Assembly (NCBI GenBank): GCA_029379385.1
Contig: CM055610.1
Location: 17,943,422 to 18,007,421, forward strand
DNA from: Quillaja saponaria
Lineage: Eukaryota; Streptophyta; Magnoliopsida; Fabales; Quillajaceae
Length of the DNA stretch: 64,000 nt
Direction: 5' to 3'
Under the pieces are notes generated by a model. The model was not told the DNA's origin and searched no databases. It saw nothing but the letters and a program-made list of their open reading frames with translations. Positions 61,319 to 64,000 of the stretch are shown piece by piece. The translations under genes were made by a program, and so were the position numbers. How positions within the stretch are numbered: the stretch's first letter is position 1; each line of letters opens with the position of its first letter.

Positions 61319-63071
61319 TTGCTAATATTTTCTTGGGGAGATCAGGTTGAGTTTAGCTGAATCCTGAAAGTATAGTTTACTATCAACAATAGTGAGCTCC
61401 AACTTTCCTCCTGATATGGTAAAATATACCACACGCATTTCACGAGTTCCACGCGGGTTCACGCATCGCTGAGGGCATCTTGCATGTGCATTATGACTCA
61501 TCATATTGATTAATCCTTTTTCTGTTTTTCTACAAAAGCTGAAGGTACTGGAGGACTACTAGTAAAGTTGTATTATCATTATTGTTCCTATAGCATTAGT
61601 TTTTTTATTCTTATTAAAAAAAAATTAAAAAAAAATCAATAGTCTAGTAGTATATTATTAATTCAATGTCAGTTGCATTCCACATGCAAAGTATTGATAG
61701 GCCCAAAGGATGGCTTTTATAAAATATTGACCCTTCACTTGGAAAATTGACTAGTCTAGAAATCATAAACACCACCTGCCTACAAGCAGACAATCTATCT
61801 TTTTTTCTTTTTTTTTTGTTAGGAAGCAGACAATCTAGCTATTCATAAACACAACCTGCAGTATTCATTATTTGTGAGCATTTTATGTAACTTGCACTAC
61901 ATATTGTTTTCACAACTCATGTCCATCAAGCAAGCTGTAGGTATAGCCAGTTACGTGGTTTTAGCAGCCCCATCAATTTTTTCATCTTGTTTGTATATAA
62001 TAAATAATTTGTTTTGAGTCCATTTTAGTTTTTAATTTATTTTGTAAAAACATATTTAAAATTTATTATTATTAAAAATAAACTTACTAAATGTATGCAA
62101 TATAATATGAATTACAATTAAATTAATAATCAAATGAATGTAAATATTTGAGCTGATTTTGTTTTAACAATTGAAACGAAAAATATATTAAACAACAAAA
62201 ACACTAGAAATTCCTTACTGAACTTATATTTATTCAGGTTACTTCATGAGTAAAATGACTAAAAATATAAAAAATAAAAACATACAGCTTTATCAATAAT
62301 ATTAACATAAGTTGATAAGTTACAACATGTAAGCAAAACTAATTTGTACCTCCGGTCAATTTTTTTTTTGCATCTAATAACAAGTAGTAGAACAATAGCT
62401 CTTATCATTTTACAAACCTAAATGATCAAGCTCATGGGAACAAATTCAAATTGATTTCCCACATAACAATGAGTCATTTTCATTGTTAAATACTACAAAA
62501 TGGTAGAAACCCAAATTCCCATTATATAATACTAAAAATATATGAAGAGATGGAATAAGAATAGCTAGAATATGAAGAGTTTAAAAGTCAATAATTTTAT
62601 AATAATGAGATATATAAAATATTTTTTATTCTTTTTTTGGAAAAAAAAAAGATCTTATATTTAATATTTATTATTAATAAATACATAAAAGATAATATTA
62701 TTTTATTCTTAATAGATAATATAAGATCTTAAAAGATCTTATATTTAATATTTATTATTAATACATACTTAAAAGATAATACTAAAATATATTAAAGGAA
62801 TTACTTAGTCAATGAAATGTTTTATATTTAATATTCATTATTAATAATAGATAATATTATTTATTCTGAAGAAAATACTCAATCAAAAGTCAAAACACTC
62901 AAAACTCCTTGACTTGACAAGAGCCAAAAAAAAAAGCTTATGTGGCAAGATTTGAAAGCTTACATAATATGCACTGCATTTTATTATAATGGTACAGATA
63001 TAAGCAGAGTCCAGAGCAAAACCGAAACTCTGTAACCCAGAAAGCTTCTCAGAATTCTCAGGAAAAACACA
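61319..63071. promoter_or_regulatory. bidirectional spacer between UGT (-) and GST (+)
   Basis: The two start codons face away from each other, with 1.75 kb between them. On the GST side a TATA-like TTATTATAATGG lies at about 62980-62991, roughly 85 bases before the ATG. An inverted-repeat block (listed separately) sits 220-430 bases upstream of the GST start. No gene is seen in between. Confidence 0.45.
62640..62850. repeat. inverted and direct repeat block upstream of GST
   Basis: AGATCTTATATTTAATATTT at about 62651 faces AATATAAGATCT at about 62718-62729, giving a 12-base inverted repeat around about 55 AT-rich bases. The same TTATATTTAATATTTATT then recurs directly near 62738 and in shortened form near 62822. 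It looks like a small AT-rich MITE duplicated in tandem. Confidence 0.45.
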
Positions 63072-63954
63072 ATGGTGGTGAAGGTGTATGGCCCAGCTTA
63101 TGGTTCCCTAAAACGTGTGCTTGTGTGTTTAATTGAGAAGGAAATTGAGTTTGAGACTGTCCCTGTTGACCTCTTAAAGGGGGAACAGAAGGGCCCTGAA
63201 TTCCTCAAATTGCAGGTTAATTTCTTTTCTTTTGTTTTTCTGGGTTTCTTTTTCCTACGTTTTCTGATGATATCAATAACATGATTGGCTGGTTCTAATG
63301 GCTCATGTTTGATTTGCTTTTCACTTTATCATAAAATTCATACAGCCCTTTGGATTAACTCCACTCATTCAAGATGGAGATTATACATTATATGGCAAGT
63401 ATATTCTTAGATTTTATTTTTCCACCTTCACTGTGCCAACTTTGTCAAAATTTCCTTAATTACCATCTGCTCCTAGACTAATTACAATACCCATGAATTC
63501 TGCAGAATCTCGGGCAATAATAAGGTATTATGCAGAAAAGTACAAGTCACAAGGGACTGATTTGCTGGGCAAGACAATTGAAGAAAGGGGTCTTGTTGAA
63601 CAATGGCTGGAGGTGGAAGCAGATAACTATCATCCACCAATCTTCAACTTGGTCAGGCAAATTCTGTTGGCCCCAATCATGGGGATTCCCTTTGATCAGA
63701 AACTGATTCAAGAGGATGAGGAAAAGCTTGGAAAGGTGTTGGACATTTATGAGGAAAGGCTGTCAAAGAGCAAGTACTTGGCTGGAGACTTTGTAAGCCT
63801 TGCTGATCTTAGCCACCTTCCATTCACTCAATATTTGGTGAATCAAATGGGCAAAGACTATATGATTAAGGACAGGAAACATGTGAGTGCTTGGTGGGAT
63901 GATATAAGCAGCAGACCATCTTGGAAGAAGGTGCTCCAGCTCAATCTGAGTTAG
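63072..63954 (+). CDS. phi-class glutathione S-transferase
   Basis: It conjugates glutathione to electrophiles or acts as a cytosolic carrier (ligandin) of flavonoids. Exons 63072-63215, 63346-63394 and 63506-63954 join to 213 residues, the typical GSTF length and three-exon plan. The second intron starts GC (TATG/GCAAGT at 63394/63395) and ends AG, a GC-AG intron. The probable catalytic Ser is S12 (YGSLKRV). G-site residues ESRAI are formed at the exon 2/3 junction. The cis-Pro loop reads PFGLTPLIQDGD, where PFGQVP is usual, so a normally conserved Gln is Leu. The C-terminal domain has SKYLAGDFVSLADLSH and ends SSRPSWKKVLQLNLS. It is closer to GSTF11/12/13-like proteins than to the stress GSTF2 group; a TT19-type carrier role is possible but unproven. 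Confidence 0.93.
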
Positions 63955-63989
63955 GAGAAGTGCTTTTTGTCTGTCTATCAACACCTGAT

Positions 63990-63995
63990 AATAAA
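63990..63995 (+). promoter_or_regulatory. polyadenylation signal of the GST gene
   Basis: A canonical AATAAA lies 36 bases after the GST stop codon. Confidence 0.45.
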
Positions 63996-64000
63996 TTATA

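Noticed and set aside
61322..61504. 60-codon minus-strand frame directly upstream of the UGT start
   Set aside because: A stop separates it from the UGT frame and the composition is that of a leader; no family match.
1..64000. CRISPR arrays, rRNA or tRNA genes
   Set aside because: No regularly spaced repeats were seen; the pol III-like boxes belong to SINE-like pieces without a tRNA cloverleaf.

Overview
The window is nuclear DNA of a dicotyledonous plant. It is AT-rich, genes are split by GT-AG introns (one GC-AG), (AT)n, (GA)n and poly-A tracts are frequent, and every recognisable protein family is plant-typical (NPR co-regulator, BAHD acyltransferases, UGT73-type glycosyltransferase, phi-class GST). 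The style of the sequences suggests a rosid, perhaps Rosales; the species cannot be fixed from the sequence alone.

Layout. (1) 0.87-21.0 kb is a conserved, ordinary part: the 3' half of a DEIH-box RNA helicase with an ankyrin insertion (+), a TLC-domain membrane protein (-, 8 coding exons plus a 5'-UTR exon) and an NPR3/4-type BTB-ankyrin salicylate receptor (-, 4 exons). All three reading frames splice together cleanly. (2) 22.9-30.4 kb is a decayed zone: a P-loop kinase-like gene with two single-base insertions, then three copies of a small secreted protein family that I do not recognise. (3) 33.6-54.9 kb is a tandem array built from a unit of BAHD acyltransferase plus, tail to tail, one small-secreted-protein copy. 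It holds two intact BAHD genes, one frameshifted BAHD gene, a shredded fourth copy, two orphan BAHD promoters, a captured BAHD start region, two related MITEs and a probable Helitron. (4) 56.5-63.95 kb holds a more diverged intact BAHD gene, a UGT73-like gene (-, one frameshift) and a phi-class GST (+) in divergent orientation.

How the genes may work together. BAHD enzymes of this clade typically malonylate or coumaroylate phenolic and flavonoid glycosides. UGT73 enzymes make such glycosides, and phi GSTs conjugate xenobiotics or carry flavonoids to the vacuole. Their co-location suggests a glycosylation, acylation and sequestration neighbourhood for phenolics or xenobiotics; this is inference from families and position.

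Most novel item: a two-exon family of small secreted proteins with five copies (25.7-26.7, 29.1-29.9, 30.1-30.4, 44.9-45.3, 51.9-52.3 kb). They share a hydrophobic leader, C-x2-[RKY]-[RK]-A-F-like core, an invariant W-N, a [EQ]-[FY] site and a terminal Y-x2-C. Each of the five copies carries at least one apparent nonsense or frameshift change, at different places. Either the whole family is dying in this genome, or the assembly has indel errors in this half; both readings can be tested.
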